Shown: positions 9,390 to 18,759 of the stretch, piece by piece
How the letters are laid out: each line of letters starts with the position of its first letter
How positions within the stretch are numbered: the stretch's first letter is position 1
The notes under the pieces: model-generated
The model's database searches: none
Told to the model about the DNA's origin: nothing
What the model saw: only the letters and a program-made list of their open reading frames with translations
Translations under genes and position numbers: made by a program
NCBI GenBank assembly: GCA_963835885.1
Contig: CAWIHF010000001.1
Coordinates: 124,001-188,000, forward strand
Direction of reading: 5' to 3'
Length of the DNA: 64,000 nucleotides
Source of the DNA: Roseiarcus sp963835885
Lineage (GTDB): Bacteria; Pseudomonadota; Alphaproteobacteria; Rhizobiales; Beijerinckiaceae

Positions 9390-10079
9390 GTGAACACGCG
9401 GGTGAAAGTCGAATTTGCCGATCTCGAGGGCAGACTCGGCTATCGTTTCAACGACCCGGATCTCGCTCATCTGGCGCTGACCCATCTTTCGGCCCAGGTG
9501 ACTGGGGGCCGCTCCTACCAGCGGCTCGAATTCCTGGGCGACCGGGTGCTCGGCGTCGTCGTCGCCGACCATCTCTATCGCTCCTTTCCTGACGCGACCG
9601 AAGGCGAGCTCTCGATGCGGCTCGCCAAGCTCGTCCGCCGCGAGACCTGCGCCGCGATCGCCGTCGAATGGGACGTCGGCCCGCATGTCGTGTTGGGCCT
9701 GGGCGAAGCGAGGGGCGGGGGGCGCAAGAAGACGGCGATCCTCTCCGACGTCTGCGAGTCGTTGATCGGGGCTGTCTATGTCGACGGCGGCTTCGAGGCC
9801 GCGCACGCGCTCATCCTGCGCGCCTGGGGCGGTCGGTTTACCGCCGACGCCGCGCCCGCGCGCGACGCGAAGACCGCCGTGCAGGAATGGGCGCAGGCGC
9901 GGGCGCTCGCCGCCCCGCGCTATGAGGAGGTTGCGCGCAGCGGCCCGGCGCACGCGCCCCAGTTCGTCATGCGCGTCGTGCTGCCGGGCTTCGAGTCCGT
10001 GATGGGCGAGGCGACCTCGAAGCGCGCCGCCGAGCAGGCGGCCGCGCAGGCCTTCCTCGATCGATGGAGCGACACGTGA
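9390..10079 (+). CDS. rnc: ribonuclease III
   Basis: A 229-residue double-stranded RNA endonuclease that processes rRNA and mRNA. The RNase III signature RLEFLGDRVLG is at about residues 45-55. The second acidic pair (D120, E123 in DVCESLIGAVYVDGG) is intact, and a dsRNA-binding domain occupies about residues 157-226. It starts at GTG 9390 behind GGAGG. Its stop overlaps the era start. Confidence 0.96.
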   Translation: MNTRVKVEFADLEGRLGYRFNDPDLAHLALTHLSAQVTGGRSYQRLEFLGDRVLGVVVADHLYRSFPDATEGELSMRLAKLVRRETCAAIAVEWDVGPHVVLGLGEARGGGRKKTAILSDVCESLIGAVYVDGGFEAAHALILRAWGGRFTADAAPARDAKTAVQEWAQARALAAPRYEEVARSGPAHAPQFVMRVVLPGFESVMGEATSKRAAEQAAAQAFLDRWSDT

Positions 10080-10990
10080 GCGCGACTCGCTGCGGCTTCG
10101 TGGCGCTCATCGGCGCGCCGAACGTCGGCAAGTCGACGCTCATCAACGCCGTCGTCGGAGAGAAAGTGTCGATTGTCACGCGCAAGGCCCAGACCACGCG
10201 CTCGACCGTGCGAGGCGTGCTGACGCGGGGCGAGGCGCAGATCGTCTTCGTCGATACGCCCGGCCTGTTCGCCCCGATGCGGCGGCTCGACCGCGCGATG
10301 GTCGCATCCGCATGGGGGGCGGCGGCGGACGCGGATGCGCTGGCGCTTCTCATCGACGCGCGCAAGGAGGCGGCGCACGAGGGCCTCGGCGAGGAAACGG
10401 ACGCCATCCTCGGAAAGCTTCGGGAGATCCGGAAGCCGAAGGTCCTCGTCCTCAACAAGATCGACCTCCTTGCGCGCGAGAAGCTGCTTGACCTCGCGGC
10501 GCGGCTCAACGCGGCGCAAAACTTCGAAGAGACTTTCATGATCAGCGCCGCGACCGGCGACGGACTGGACCGTCTCGTCGGCCGTCTGGCGGCGATGATG
10601 CCTCAGGGGCCCTGGCTCTATCCGGAGGACCAGATCGCAGAGGCGCCGATCCGTTCGCTCGCCGCCGAAATCACCCGCGAAAAACTGTTCGAGCGACTGC
10701 ACGACGAACTACCCTACAACGCGACGGTCGAGACGGACAGCTGGAAAGACCTGCCCGACGGTTCCGCCCGCGTCGAGCAGACGGTGTTCGTCACCCGGGA
10801 CGGCCACCGGAAGATCGTCATCGGCGATGGCGGCCGCACCATCAAGGCGATCGGCTCGGCCGCCCGCAAGGACATCGCCGAAGCGCATGGGAGCAACGTC
10901 CATCTCTTCCTGCACGTGAAGGTGCGCGAGAACTGGCTCGACGACCCGGAGCGCTACCGGGCGATGGGCCTCGAGTTCCCGAAGGGGTGA
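10076..10990 (+). CDS. era: GTPase Era
   Basis: A 304-residue GTPase that binds 16S rRNA during 30S maturation. G1 (GAPNVGKST), G3 (DTPGL) and G4 (NKID) are all present, followed by a C-terminal KH domain with IGDGGRTIKAIG. I prefer GTG 10076, which overlaps the rnc stop (GTGA) and follows GGAG at 10066; an ATG at 10064 would add four residues. The usual downstream recO is absent here. Confidence 0.96.
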   Translation: MSATRCGFVALIGAPNVGKSTLINAVVGEKVSIVTRKAQTTRSTVRGVLTRGEAQIVFVDTPGLFAPMRRLDRAMVASAWGAAADADALALLIDARKEAAHEGLGEETDAILGKLREIRKPKVLVLNKIDLLAREKLLDLAARLNAAQNFEETFMISAATGDGLDRLVGRLAAMMPQGPWLYPEDQIAEAPIRSLAAEITREKLFERLHDELPYNATVETDSWKDLPDGSARVEQTVFVTRDGHRKIVIGDGGRTIKAIGSAARKDIAEAHGSNVHLFLHVKVRENWLDDPERYRAMGLEFPKG

Positions 10991-11088
10991 CTCCCTCTCC
11001 CGCTTGCGGGAGAGGGCTGGGGTGAGGGAAAGCGGCGACCCTCATCCGGCGCTTCGCGCCACCTTCTCCCGCAAGCGGGAGAAGAGCC
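10991..11088. repeat. paired intergenic palindromes (RPE-like), probable bidirectional terminator
   Basis: CCTCTCCCGCTTGCGGGAGA is followed about 70 bases later by an inverted partner (CTTCTCCCGCAAGCGGGAG) with TGGGGTGAGGG between. This is the well-known dispersed repeat found between alphaproteobacterial genes. It separates two convergent genes, era and the FAD oxidase, and could terminate both. Confidence 0.7.
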
Positions 11089-12654
11089 TCACGGCAGCAG
11101 CACCCCCGGATTGAGAATCCCCGCCGGATCGAGAGCACGCTTCGCCGCCTCGAGCGCCTTGCCGAACAGTTCTGGCCGCTGGGCGCGATACCAGGGCATG
11201 TGATCGCGCCCCACGGCATGGTGGTGGGTGATCGTGCCGCCGGCGGCGATCAGCGCGTCGGATGCGCGGGTCTTGATGTGGCGCCATTGCTCGACCAGCC
11301 GGGCAGGGTCGCCGCGGACGTTGAAGGTGTAATAGACCGCCGGGCCGTCCGGATAGACATGGGTGAAGCGGGTCGAGACGGTTCCGGCGTTGCCGGTTGC
11401 TTCCTTCATCGCCTCGGCGGTCGCCTCGCGCACCGCCGCGTGAAAAGCCTCGAAACGGTCCCAGGTGATCGCGCTCTCGAAGGTGTCGTTGATAACACCC
11501 ATCGGCACGGTCAGCTCTCGCGCGTAGGGCATGCGGATGAAGGCCGTGCGCCAGCGCAAGGCTGCGGCCTCGTCCGTATGGCGGCGGCCGCCGTGGTCCT
11601 GAAGGAGCTTGATGGCGCGGGCCATCCAGACGTCGACCGGATGATCGGCCAATTCGAAGGCAAGGACGAGCAAGCTCTCCTCGTAGGCGTTCACGCCGTA
11701 GGCGCCGGCCTCGTCGTTGTCGATAACTCGCAGGTTCGATGGATAGAGCCCCGCCTGCGCCACCGCACGCACGGCTCTTGTCGCGGCGAAGAAGTCGGGG
11801 AAGCCGAACACCGCGTCGCCGCGGAATTTTGGCCGGCCTTGCAGGCGCATCCACGCCTCGGTGATGATTCCGAGCGCGCCTTCGGAGCCGATCATCATGC
11901 GGTCGGGGCTGGGGCCGGCGCCCGAGCCGGGCAGGCGGCGCAACTCCATCACGCCGGCGGGGGTGACGGTGCGGATGCTTTCGACAAAGTCGTCAATGTG
12001 GGTAAAGAGCGTGGCGAAGTGCCCGCCAGAGCGCGTCGCGATCCACCCTCCAAGCGTCGAGAACTCAAAACTCTGCGGGTAGTGCCGAATGGCGAGGCCG
12101 TGCGGCTTTAGCGCCGCCTCGATCGCCGGGCCGCGGATCCCGCCCTGGATGCGCGCGGCGCGGCTCGTTGCGTCGACCTCGAGCACCCGGTCGAGCCGGC
12201 GTGTGTCGAGGCTCACCGTCCCCCGATAGGCTTCGCCGACCGCCGGCTCTACGCCGCCGACGACCGACGAGCCGGCGCCGAACGGAATGACAGCGACCTT
12301 CGCGCCGCTCGCCCAATCGAGCACGGCGGTGACGTCGGCCTCGTTCGCCGGCAGGGCGACGAAGTCGGGCGCATTGGCGAAGTCACGGGCGAAAGCGCGC
12401 ACGATCTCCGGAAACGATTTGCCGTAGGTGTGCAGCAACCGTTCATAGGGGTCGGCGGTCAGGACGCCGGCGAGCGCGGCTGGCGCCGCGACGCGCGGGT
12501 CACGCAGGGTGATGTCGGCTTCCTGCGGCGCGGCGATGAGGCGGGGCGTGACGCCGAGGTTTTCGGCGACGAAGCGGAACAAGTGGTCCCGCTCGGCCTC
12601 GGTCAGGCCGGTGTTCTCGTAACCCCAGCCGTAGAATTTAAGCCTCTTTACCAT
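11089..12654 (-). CDS. FAD-binding oxidase, alkyldihydroxyacetonephosphate synthase-like
   Basis: A 521-residue flavoprotein of the PCMH-type/vanillyl-alcohol oxidase superfamily. The FAD-binding half contains IPFGAGSSVVGG and GGWIATRSGGHFAT. The C-terminal half ends with the HHHAVGRDHMPWY motif typical of AGPS and its bacterial relatives. Many bacterial members are annotated only as FAD-linked oxidases related to GlcD. A role in ether-lipid synthesis is possible but not shown, as no other ether-lipid genes are nearby. The start fits family N-termini. Confidence 0.8.
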   Translation of the reverse strand: MVKRLKFYGWGYENTGLTEAERDHLFRFVAENLGVTPRLIAAPQEADITLRDPRVAAPAALAGVLTADPYERLLHTYGKSFPEIVRAFARDFANAPDFVALPANEADVTAVLDWASGAKVAVIPFGAGSSVVGGVEPAVGEAYRGTVSLDTRRLDRVLEVDATSRAARIQGGIRGPAIEAALKPHGLAIRHYPQSFEFSTLGGWIATRSGGHFATLFTHIDDFVESIRTVTPAGVMELRRLPGSGAGPSPDRMMIGSEGALGIITEAWMRLQGRPKFRGDAVFGFPDFFAATRAVRAVAQAGLYPSNLRVIDNDEAGAYGVNAYEESLLVLAFELADHPVDVWMARAIKLLQDHGGRRHTDEAAALRWRTAFIRMPYARELTVPMGVINDTFESAITWDRFEAFHAAVREATAEAMKEATGNAGTVSTRFTHVYPDGPAVYYTFNVRGDPARLVEQWRHIKTRASDALIAAGGTITHHHAVGRDHMPWYRAQRPELFGKALEAAKRALDPAGILNPGVLLP

Positions 12655-12819
12655 CGCCGAGTCTCTCCCGGGTTCCTGATGAGGAGCGCGCGACGGCTCG
12701 CGCCCTCGTGGTGTCGCCTTTGTGTCCCTTCGTATTCTTGCTGGTAAGACAGGGCGCCATCAAGGAACACCAGGGTAATGCGAAGCCGGCAGGCCGGGCT
12801 GCTCGGCGACCCGCCGTGC

Positions 12820-14274
12820 CTACGCCTCGGATCTGATGACGGACGACGCAGCTTCCGCGGCCGACCGAATAGCCGCCCACACCGCGGCGACGTCGGCGGC
12901 TTCTGTCGCGAGAGCGCCGACGGATACGCGCGCGATCCACCGACCATCGACGATCGCGGGCGTCAGATAGGCCGCGCCGGAGCGGTTGACCGCGTCGACC
13001 CACGTCTTCGTATGCGCATCCAACGCCTCGCCATCCAGCGCAGTCCCGTCGCGCACTGCCGGTTCGTGGCGGATGCAAACTGTCTGCAGGTGGACGGGGG
13101 CCATCACGCGCCAGCCCGGAGTCGCCGCGACTTCCTCGGCCAGATGACGCGCGTTGGCGATGTCCCGTCGCAGCCGCTTCTGCAGCCCGGACACGCCCTG
13201 TTCGCGGACGAGGAACCACAGCTTCAAGGCTCTGAACCGGCGGCCCAAAGGAATGCCCCAGTCGCGCAGGTTCTTGACTTGGCCGTCCACTGAGGATTGC
13301 AGATAGCTCGGATTGGTCGACATCACCCTCATCAGATGTTCGGGGTCGCGGACATAATAGAGTGAGCAGTCGAACGGTACGCCTAGCCACTTGTGCGCAT
13401 TGACCACCAGACTGTCGGCGTCTTCGATTCCCTTCCACATCCACCGGCACTCCGGCAGGATCATCGCGCTGCCGGCCATCGCTGCGTCGACATGCAGCCA
13501 GGCGCCGTGGCGCTTGGCGACCGCGGCGATGTCCGCGACGGGGTCGAGCGCCGTCGTCGCGGTGGTTCCCACGGTGGCCACCACAGCGCAGGGCAGATCG
13601 CCTGCCGCCGCATCGGCGGACGCCATTTTCGCGAGGGCGTCCACCCGCATGGCGAAATTGGCGTCGCATGGGACCAGCCTGATGTTGTCCCGCCCGAAAC
13701 CCGCCAAAAGCGCGCCCTTTTCCACTGAGCTATGCGCGTCCGACGACACGTAGATGCAAAGCTTGCGCGTCTCGCCCTGCAGTCCGCCGCGCGTCAGCGC
13801 AAAGCGGGTCGCCCGCTCGCGCGCGCAGATGAGCGCCACCAAAGTGCTCGTGGAGGCGGTATCCTGAATGACCCCGCTCCAGGCCGGCGACAGCCCGAGC
13901 ATTTGCCGCAGCCAATCGGTGACCACCTCTTCGATTTCCGTGATCGCCGGGCTCGACTGCCAGGAGAGCCCAAGCACCCCCAGTCCGGTGCTGACGAGAT
14001 CGCCGAGAACGCCGGCGGGCGACGCATTGGCGGGGAAATAGCCAAAAAAGCGTGGATGCTGCCAAAGCGACAACGCCGGCAGGACGACCCGATCCAGATC
14101 GTCGATGACGGCGGCGAAGTCGTCCGGGTCGTTCGGCGGCGCTGTCGGCAGCACGTCGCGAACCGCGCCCGGTCGGGTCGTGGCCATAACGGGTCGACCG
14201 GCCAGGCTTTGATGGTAGTCGGCCAGCCAGTCGATCAGCCGATGACCATAACGACGGAATTCTTCAGGCGTCAC
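12820..14274 (-). CDS. pyridoxal-phosphate group II decarboxylase (aromatic amino-acid type)
   Basis: About 484 residues, matching the length of aromatic-L-amino-acid decarboxylases. The Schiff-base lysine lies in VVNAHKWLGVPFDCS (about residue 295), and the cofactor-binding aspartate in WLHVDAAMAG. The N-terminal helix pair (FRRYGHRLIDWLADY) is typical. GTG 14274 is preferred; 24 further upstream residues look non-native. The substrate could be Trp, Phe, Tyr or Dopa and cannot be fixed from sequence. It is transcribed divergently from ppx. Confidence 0.88.
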   Translation of the reverse strand: MTPEEFRRYGHRLIDWLADYHQSLAGRPVMATTRPGAVRDVLPTAPPNDPDDFAAVIDDLDRVVLPALSLWQHPRFFGYFPANASPAGVLGDLVSTGLGVLGLSWQSSPAITEIEEVVTDWLRQMLGLSPAWSGVIQDTASTSTLVALICARERATRFALTRGGLQGETRKLCIYVSSDAHSSVEKGALLAGFGRDNIRLVPCDANFAMRVDALAKMASADAAAGDLPCAVVATVGTTATTALDPVADIAAVAKRHGAWLHVDAAMAGSAMILPECRWMWKGIEDADSLVVNAHKWLGVPFDCSLYYVRDPEHLMRVMSTNPSYLQSSVDGQVKNLRDWGIPLGRRFRALKLWFLVREQGVSGLQKRLRRDIANARHLAEEVAATPGWRVMAPVHLQTVCIRHEPAVRDGTALDGEALDAHTKTWVDAVNRSGAAYLTPAIVDGRWIARVSVGALATEAADVAAVWAAIRSAAEAASSVIRSEA

Positions 14275-14607
14275 GTTTTGGCCTCGCGGGCTGCAAAAGG
14301 GCTTTGTCGAAGGCCACGGATAACGGCTTCTCGGACAACGCGCCATCTCAGCCGGGCGACCGAGAAGCCGGTCGCAAGAAGAGCCGTAAGGGAAGGGCTA
14401 CCCCTCGAGCGTGCGCCACGGCGCGACGATCATTGTCAATCCGCTCGCGCCCTCGCTCCGGCCCCAAAGGCTTTTCGGAAGAACGTCCGGGGGCGGGAAC
14501 GCGTCCGAGCCTCGCAAGCGCGGACTGGCAAACCGGCCTGATCGCCTCCCGCTCTAGCCAAGCTCGCCGCCATCGCCCATGATCGGCGTCGAGCGGGAGG
14601 AAGCGCG

Positions 14608-16158
14608 ATGGACACGCCCAGAGAGCCGCTGCGGCCGCTTGGTCTCGACCCCGCGCGTGTCGGGCGCTCGGAGCGGCCGCATTATGCGATCATCGACATC
14701 GGCTCGAATTCGGTGCGGCTCATGGTCTACGACCAGCTCGGCCGTGCGCCGATGCCGCGTTTCAATGAGAAGTCGCTTTGCCGGCTCGCCGAGGGTCTGG
14801 CGCAGACCGGGGCAATCGCGCCGGATGGCTTTCGCAGAACTGTCGAGGCGACGCGCAGGTTTCGCAGCATCGCCGACGCCATGGAGGTCGGCAGGCTCGA
14901 CGTCACCGCAACCGAGGCGATCCGCCGCGCCGCGAACGGACCTGCTCTCGCCGCCGCAATCCTCGCGGAAACCGGCCTCGAGGTTCGCATCCTGTCGGGC
15001 GCGGAAGAGGCGCGCTACGCGACGCTCGGCGTCATCTCCGGATTCTTTCGCCCGGTCGGAACGGTCGGCGACATGGGCGGCGGCAGCCTCGAGGTGGCGG
15101 AAGCGATCGACGACCATGTGGGAGAGGCTTGGGTCAGCCTGCCGCTCGGCGCCCTTCCGGTCGAGGCGATGCTGGCGGAGGGACTTTCGGCGGCCAAGCG
15201 CCAGGTCGATGAGATCCTGCGCGATGGGCTGAAGCTGACGTTGGCGCGGCCGGTGTTCTTTCCGGTCGGCGGCGGCTGGCGCGCGCTCGCCAAGGCTCAC
15301 ATGGAGGCGGTCGACGCCCCGGTCAAAGTGGTCCACGGCTACGCGCTGGACGCCTCCGTCGCGCGAGACTTCGCCAAGACGCTCTCAAAACTGTCTCCGG
15401 CAAAGCTTGCTCAGACCCCGGGCGTCTCCCTGCGGAGGGCGCGAACCCTGCCGTCCGCCGCGCTGGTCATGGACCGCGTGCTGAAGCGTCTCGCGCCGGA
15501 GCGGGTGGTGTTTTCGGCGCTGGGCTTGCGCGAGGGGCTTCTCTTCTCGCAACTCGACGAGGCGGAGCAATATCGCGATCCGCTGGTCGAGGGCGCGCAA
15601 CTGATCGGTTTGCCGCTGGCGCGGGTGCCCGACTTCGCCCCAGCGCTCGCAGCCTGGACGGCAAACCTCTTCTCCGGCGAAACGCCGGCGGAGAAGAGGC
15701 TTCGGGTCGCGGTTTGCGCCCTATCCGACATCGCATGGCGGGACGGGCCGGACTTGCGGGCCGAGGAAAGTTTTCGCCGCCTGCTGGTCTTGCCCTTCAT
15801 CGGCCTCGATCACGCGGACCGGGTTTTTATCGCCGCCGCGATCCATGCGCGCTACGCCGGCCGGCCCGACGCGTCGTGGCTCAAGCCCGCGATAGGCCTG
15901 CTTTCGCCCGCGGGCCAGCTCCGGGCGCAGATTCTTGGACGCGCGATCCTGCTCGCCTACCGGTTTTCCGGCGCGGTCCCCGCGGTGCTGGCCGGCGCGC
16001 GCCTCAGCATCGAAGCCGATTGCGTGCGCCTCGAAGTCGCCGCGTCGGCCCGCGCGCCCGACAGCGAAGTCGTCGCCGACCGGCTGCGCTTCCTCGCCAG
16101 CGCCGCCGGCGTCCGCCGCAGCGAGATCGTCGTCACGGAGGATGCGTCGCAACCTTGA
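14608..16158 (+). CDS. ppx: exopolyphosphatase / Ppx-GppA phosphatase
   Basis: A 516-residue ASKHA-fold enzyme hydrolysing terminal phosphates of polyphosphate and/or pppGpp. Phosphate-binding motifs DIGSNSVRLMVYD (about residues 30-42) and VGDMGGGSLEVAE (about 153-165) are intact, as is GAEEARYATLGV. The C-terminal part is the helical HD-like extension of long Ppx forms. In many relatives rlmE follows; here a DJ-1 family gene follows after 44 bases. Confidence 0.9.
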   Translation: MDTPREPLRPLGLDPARVGRSERPHYAIIDIGSNSVRLMVYDQLGRAPMPRFNEKSLCRLAEGLAQTGAIAPDGFRRTVEATRRFRSIADAMEVGRLDVTATEAIRRAANGPALAAAILAETGLEVRILSGAEEARYATLGVISGFFRPVGTVGDMGGGSLEVAEAIDDHVGEAWVSLPLGALPVEAMLAEGLSAAKRQVDEILRDGLKLTLARPVFFPVGGGWRALAKAHMEAVDAPVKVVHGYALDASVARDFAKTLSKLSPAKLAQTPGVSLRRARTLPSAALVMDRVLKRLAPERVVFSALGLREGLLFSQLDEAEQYRDPLVEGAQLIGLPLARVPDFAPALAAWTANLFSGETPAEKRLRVAVCALSDIAWRDGPDLRAEESFRRLLVLPFIGLDHADRVFIAAAIHARYAGRPDASWLKPAIGLLSPAGQLRAQILGRAILLAYRFSGAVPAVLAGARLSIEADCVRLEVAASARAPDSEVVADRLRFLASAAGVRRSEIVVTEDASQP

Positions 16159-16202
16159 ACTGGCGTTTGGTCGGTACGCGGTCAGAATCGAAGGTAGGTG
16201 AA

Positions 16203-16892
16203 ATGGTTGAAAACGCTTCGCCGGTTGAAATCGGTTTTCTCGTCTTTGCAAAAGTCCAGCAGCTCGACCTGACGGGGCCGTATGAAGTGTTTGCGTCCTG
16301 GCCGAGGGCGCGGGTCCGAATGGTGGCGAAGTCGCTCGAACCGGTCATGTCGGTGACCAAACTGGTTCTCGCGCCGGACGCGACCTTCGAGACCTGTCCC
16401 GAGCTCGACGTCCTCTGCGTTCCCGGCGGCGCCGGGGTCAACGCGCTTTTGACCGACGAGGAGACGCTTGCCTTCGTGCGCGCTCAGGCCGGGCGCGCGA
16501 AATTCGTGACGTCGGTCTGCACGGGGGCGCTGGTGCTCGGCGCCGCCGGACTTCTCAGGGGTAAGCGCGCCACGACGCATTGGGCCTCGCACGATCTCTT
16601 GAAAGCGTTCGGCGCCGAGCCGGTGCATGACCGGGTGGTGCGCGACGGCGCGCTGATGACCGGGGGAGGGGTGACGGCCGGCATCGATTTTGCGCTGGCG
16701 CTGGTCGCCGAACTCGCCGGGCGGGAGGCCGCCGAGGCGATCCAGCTCAATCTCGAATATGCGCCCGAACCGCCGTTCGCGGCTGGAAGGCCGGAAACCG
16801 CGCCGGAAGCGGTCGTGCGGGCGGTGCGCTCGGGGCTCGCCCCGATCCTCGAAGAACGCCGGCAAATCATCGACAAGGGGGCTGCGTCCTGA
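16203..16892 (+). CDS. DJ-1/PfpI family protein, isonitrile hydratase-like
   Basis: A 229-residue protein with the nucleophile elbow TSVCTGALVLGAAGLLRGK (Cys at about residue 104) and the ATTHW segment typical of cyclohexyl-isocyanide hydratase (InhA) relatives. Most genomic members have unproven substrates, so the hydratase role is tentative. The ATG at 16203 follows an AGGTG site; upstream in-frame sequence belongs to the ppx region. Confidence 0.85.
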   Translation: MVENASPVEIGFLVFAKVQQLDLTGPYEVFASWPRARVRMVAKSLEPVMSVTKLVLAPDATFETCPELDVLCVPGGAGVNALLTDEETLAFVRAQAGRAKFVTSVCTGALVLGAAGLLRGKRATTHWASHDLLKAFGAEPVHDRVVRDGALMTGGGVTAGIDFALALVAELAGREAAEAIQLNLEYAPEPPFAAGRPETAPEAVVRAVRSGLAPILEERRQIIDKGAAS

Positions 16893-16972
16893 GGGGCTCG
16901 CCGCGCCCTCCGCCGGCATCCGGGTGGTCCACTTCCCCGCTGCGCGGGTGAGGAAAGCCGTGGCGCCGCCCT

Positions 16973-17010
16973 ATCCTCCCCTGCGCTTTGAAAAAGCGCA
17001 GGGGGAGGGG
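16973..17010. repeat. intergenic palindrome / possible terminator
   Basis: CTGCGCTTT and AAAGCGCAG form a perfect stem flanked by C-rich and G-rich arms, 80 bases after the DJ-1 gene stop. It belongs to the same palindrome style as the copies at about 10991 and 63880. The rest of the 16893-17221 gap shows no gene. Confidence 0.55.
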
Positions 17011-17221
17011 CGACCACGCGAAGATGAACTGGACCCCATTCGTGGGACCACGGGTCGTTGGATTTAAGGTGTAATCTCGCCTGCCCTTCTCCTTCAAGAA
17101 GTCAAGCCGCTTCTTGCTGCTTCGTGCTTCTGCTGTGGGGATGTGGGCAACGCGTTTGCGTTGTCCAAGCGAAGCGGCATATCCACAGCCCTCGGGCCCG
17201 CGCCCGACAGCGCCAGCGCGT

Positions 17222-17581
17222 TCACTCGGTTAGGTTGAGCGTCTTTTGCTCGCAGACGTCGATGTCGGACGCATCCATCGACTGACCGTCGGCGAAGGTC
17301 CCGTGCAAGTCCACGCGACAATTGAAGCCATGCGGCACTTGAGCCGACGCCTGCTTGCCGGCTTTCAGCGCGCCGAGCACTTTTTTCCAGTTTGCCGAGC
17401 CGCTCTCGGCCGCCTGCAATTGGACGAGATCGGTCTTGCGCGAGTTCGTCACCGTCACCGTGACCGTGGGCGCGCCCGCCGGCGTCTTCGGCTTGGGCTT
17501 CGCGTTTTGTCCGAGCGCCGGCGCCGCGATCAGGCCGCTCAGCGCCGCCGCGAGCGCCACGGCAAATGTCCGTCTCCTCAT
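17222..17581 (-). CDS. periplasmic hypothetical protein
   Basis: A 119-residue protein with a clear Sec signal peptide (MRRRTFAVALAAALSGLIA, cleavage after ALG). A small beta-rich domain with two cysteines follows. Similar short exported proteins with TVTVTNSR-like and LHG-like motifs occur in Rhizobiales, but I know no function. It is a single gene with no obvious operon partner. Confidence 0.6.
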   Translation of the reverse strand: MRRRTFAVALAAALSGLIAAPALGQNAKPKPKTPAGAPTVTVTVTNSRKTDLVQLQAAESGSANWKKVLGALKAGKQASAQVPHGFNCRVDLHGTFADGQSMDASDIDVCEQKTLNLTE

Positions 17582-17700
17582 AAATCTTCTCCCTGCACTC
17601 GCGCCAGCCGCTGAAGCCTTAGAATTGCACAGGGGCTGACATTGTCGCGCCGCGCCATCGAGCGCAAGGTTGCTCCCTCCGCGTCGCGCCGCTCACGGCT

Positions 17701-18239
17701 TCAGTCCGGCTCGGAACGCGCTTTTTTGATTGCGTCGATCACCGATTGAGGGTCCGCTGGTTGAGCCATCACTTCGGCCATTGCATCGACCCGATTGTGA
17801 AGGTGCGGACTATCGTGGCGAAGCTCCTCAAGAAGGGCGACCACCTTGGCGATCTTTTGCTCGCTCAGGATCGTCAGCTCCAGATTGAGCAGCTCGCGGC
17901 GTTGGGTCAGGCGATCATCTCCTCTTTGCGTCGTGAGGATCAGGATAACCAAATAGAGGGATGCTAGCGACGATACGCCCGCCAACCATGCAAAGGGAGG
18001 CGGGTCGGGTGCGCGGTAGCCAAGCCGAGGGCGAACCAGTTCAGGCTCACCCAGCCGACGACGAAAGCGGTCAGTGTTATGATGAAGCCGGCGCGGCCCA
18101 ACAGCGATGTGATGCGATCGACGGCGCGCTGATGGGGTGTGGCGCTCGCATGGTGCTCTGCGTTAAGCCCCGCGATCGACTGGATGGTCTCCTGGATATG
18201 GATCGGAAGGCTCGATGACGCGACGTCCGTTTCAGCCAC
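17701..18239 (-). CDS. DUF1003 membrane protein, frameshifted
   Basis: The N-terminal part (from 18239) has a helical lead and a membrane segment (LLGRAGFIITLTAFVVGWVS). The second part (LAGVSSLASLYLVILILTTQ, then a long soluble helix) lies in another frame and ends at 17701. Across the break, another frame reads PPPFAWLAGVSSLASL, exactly as in DUF1003 proteins, so a one-base indel near 17990 is likely. The family has two to three membrane helices and no known activity. Confidence 0.75.
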
Positions 18240-18329
18240 TTGCTATCCTCTATAGCGGACTCCGCTCCTCGCCGCGGTCAGCGCCGCGGATACCTCAGCG
18301 CCGACCTCGTAGCAGGATAGGGATGGTTC

Positions 18330-18563
18330 TCATGGCCCGGCGTCCCGCCTGATTGGGCTCGCTACGAGGAGGCCCGCGGACTTCATCGCTTCCGCGTCGC
18401 GCACCGCGTCATTCAAGCCGCCAGTATAATTCTGATTCTTGCCGACAGCCTCGTCGGCCTCGCCGTCGCTCTGCAACTTGGCGTCGCCGACAGCCTTGCC
18501 AATGGCCTCTTTCGCGACGCCTTCGACTTCCTTGATGGAACCGGCGACTCTGTTCTTATCCAT
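18330..18563 (-). CDS. CsbD family stress protein
   Basis: A 77-residue protein with the CsbD pattern MDKNRVAGSIKEVEGVAKEA, then GKAVGDAKLQSDGEADE. It is highly charged and predicted to be loosely structured. CsbD-like proteins are induced by general stress in several bacteria. The last 16 residues are unusual for the family. A second CsbD gene is at 41829. Confidence 0.85.
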   Translation of the reverse strand: MDKNRVAGSIKEVEGVAKEAIGKAVGDAKLQSDGEADEAVGKNQNYTGGLNDAVRDAEAMKSAGLLVASPIRRDAGP

Positions 18564-18759
18564 GACTGGGCACTCCTTAGCGTATTGCGAAGACGCGTGA
18601 CGGCGCTTGGATTTAGGCCATTCGCCTCCGGCATTGAGGCGTTAGGGGAGAAAGTTGAGAGAGGGCAGCCTCGGAAACTACCTACTCGGGGGCCGCAGGC
18701 GGCGAAGCAGGATACAGCGCTGCGGTACCTGGGCCTGTCCCGCCGCAAGCGCGCCACGC

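Noticed and set aside
10991..11088. Possible CRISPR or tandem array between era and the FAD oxidase
   Set aside because: There are only two inverted palindromes, not evenly spaced direct repeats with unique spacers. No CRISPR array or cas gene was seen anywhere in the window.
14304..14582. Possible TTG-started gene between the decarboxylase and ppx
   Set aside because: The product is Arg/Ser-rich without a recognisable fold, and the region is better explained as a divergent promoter gap.
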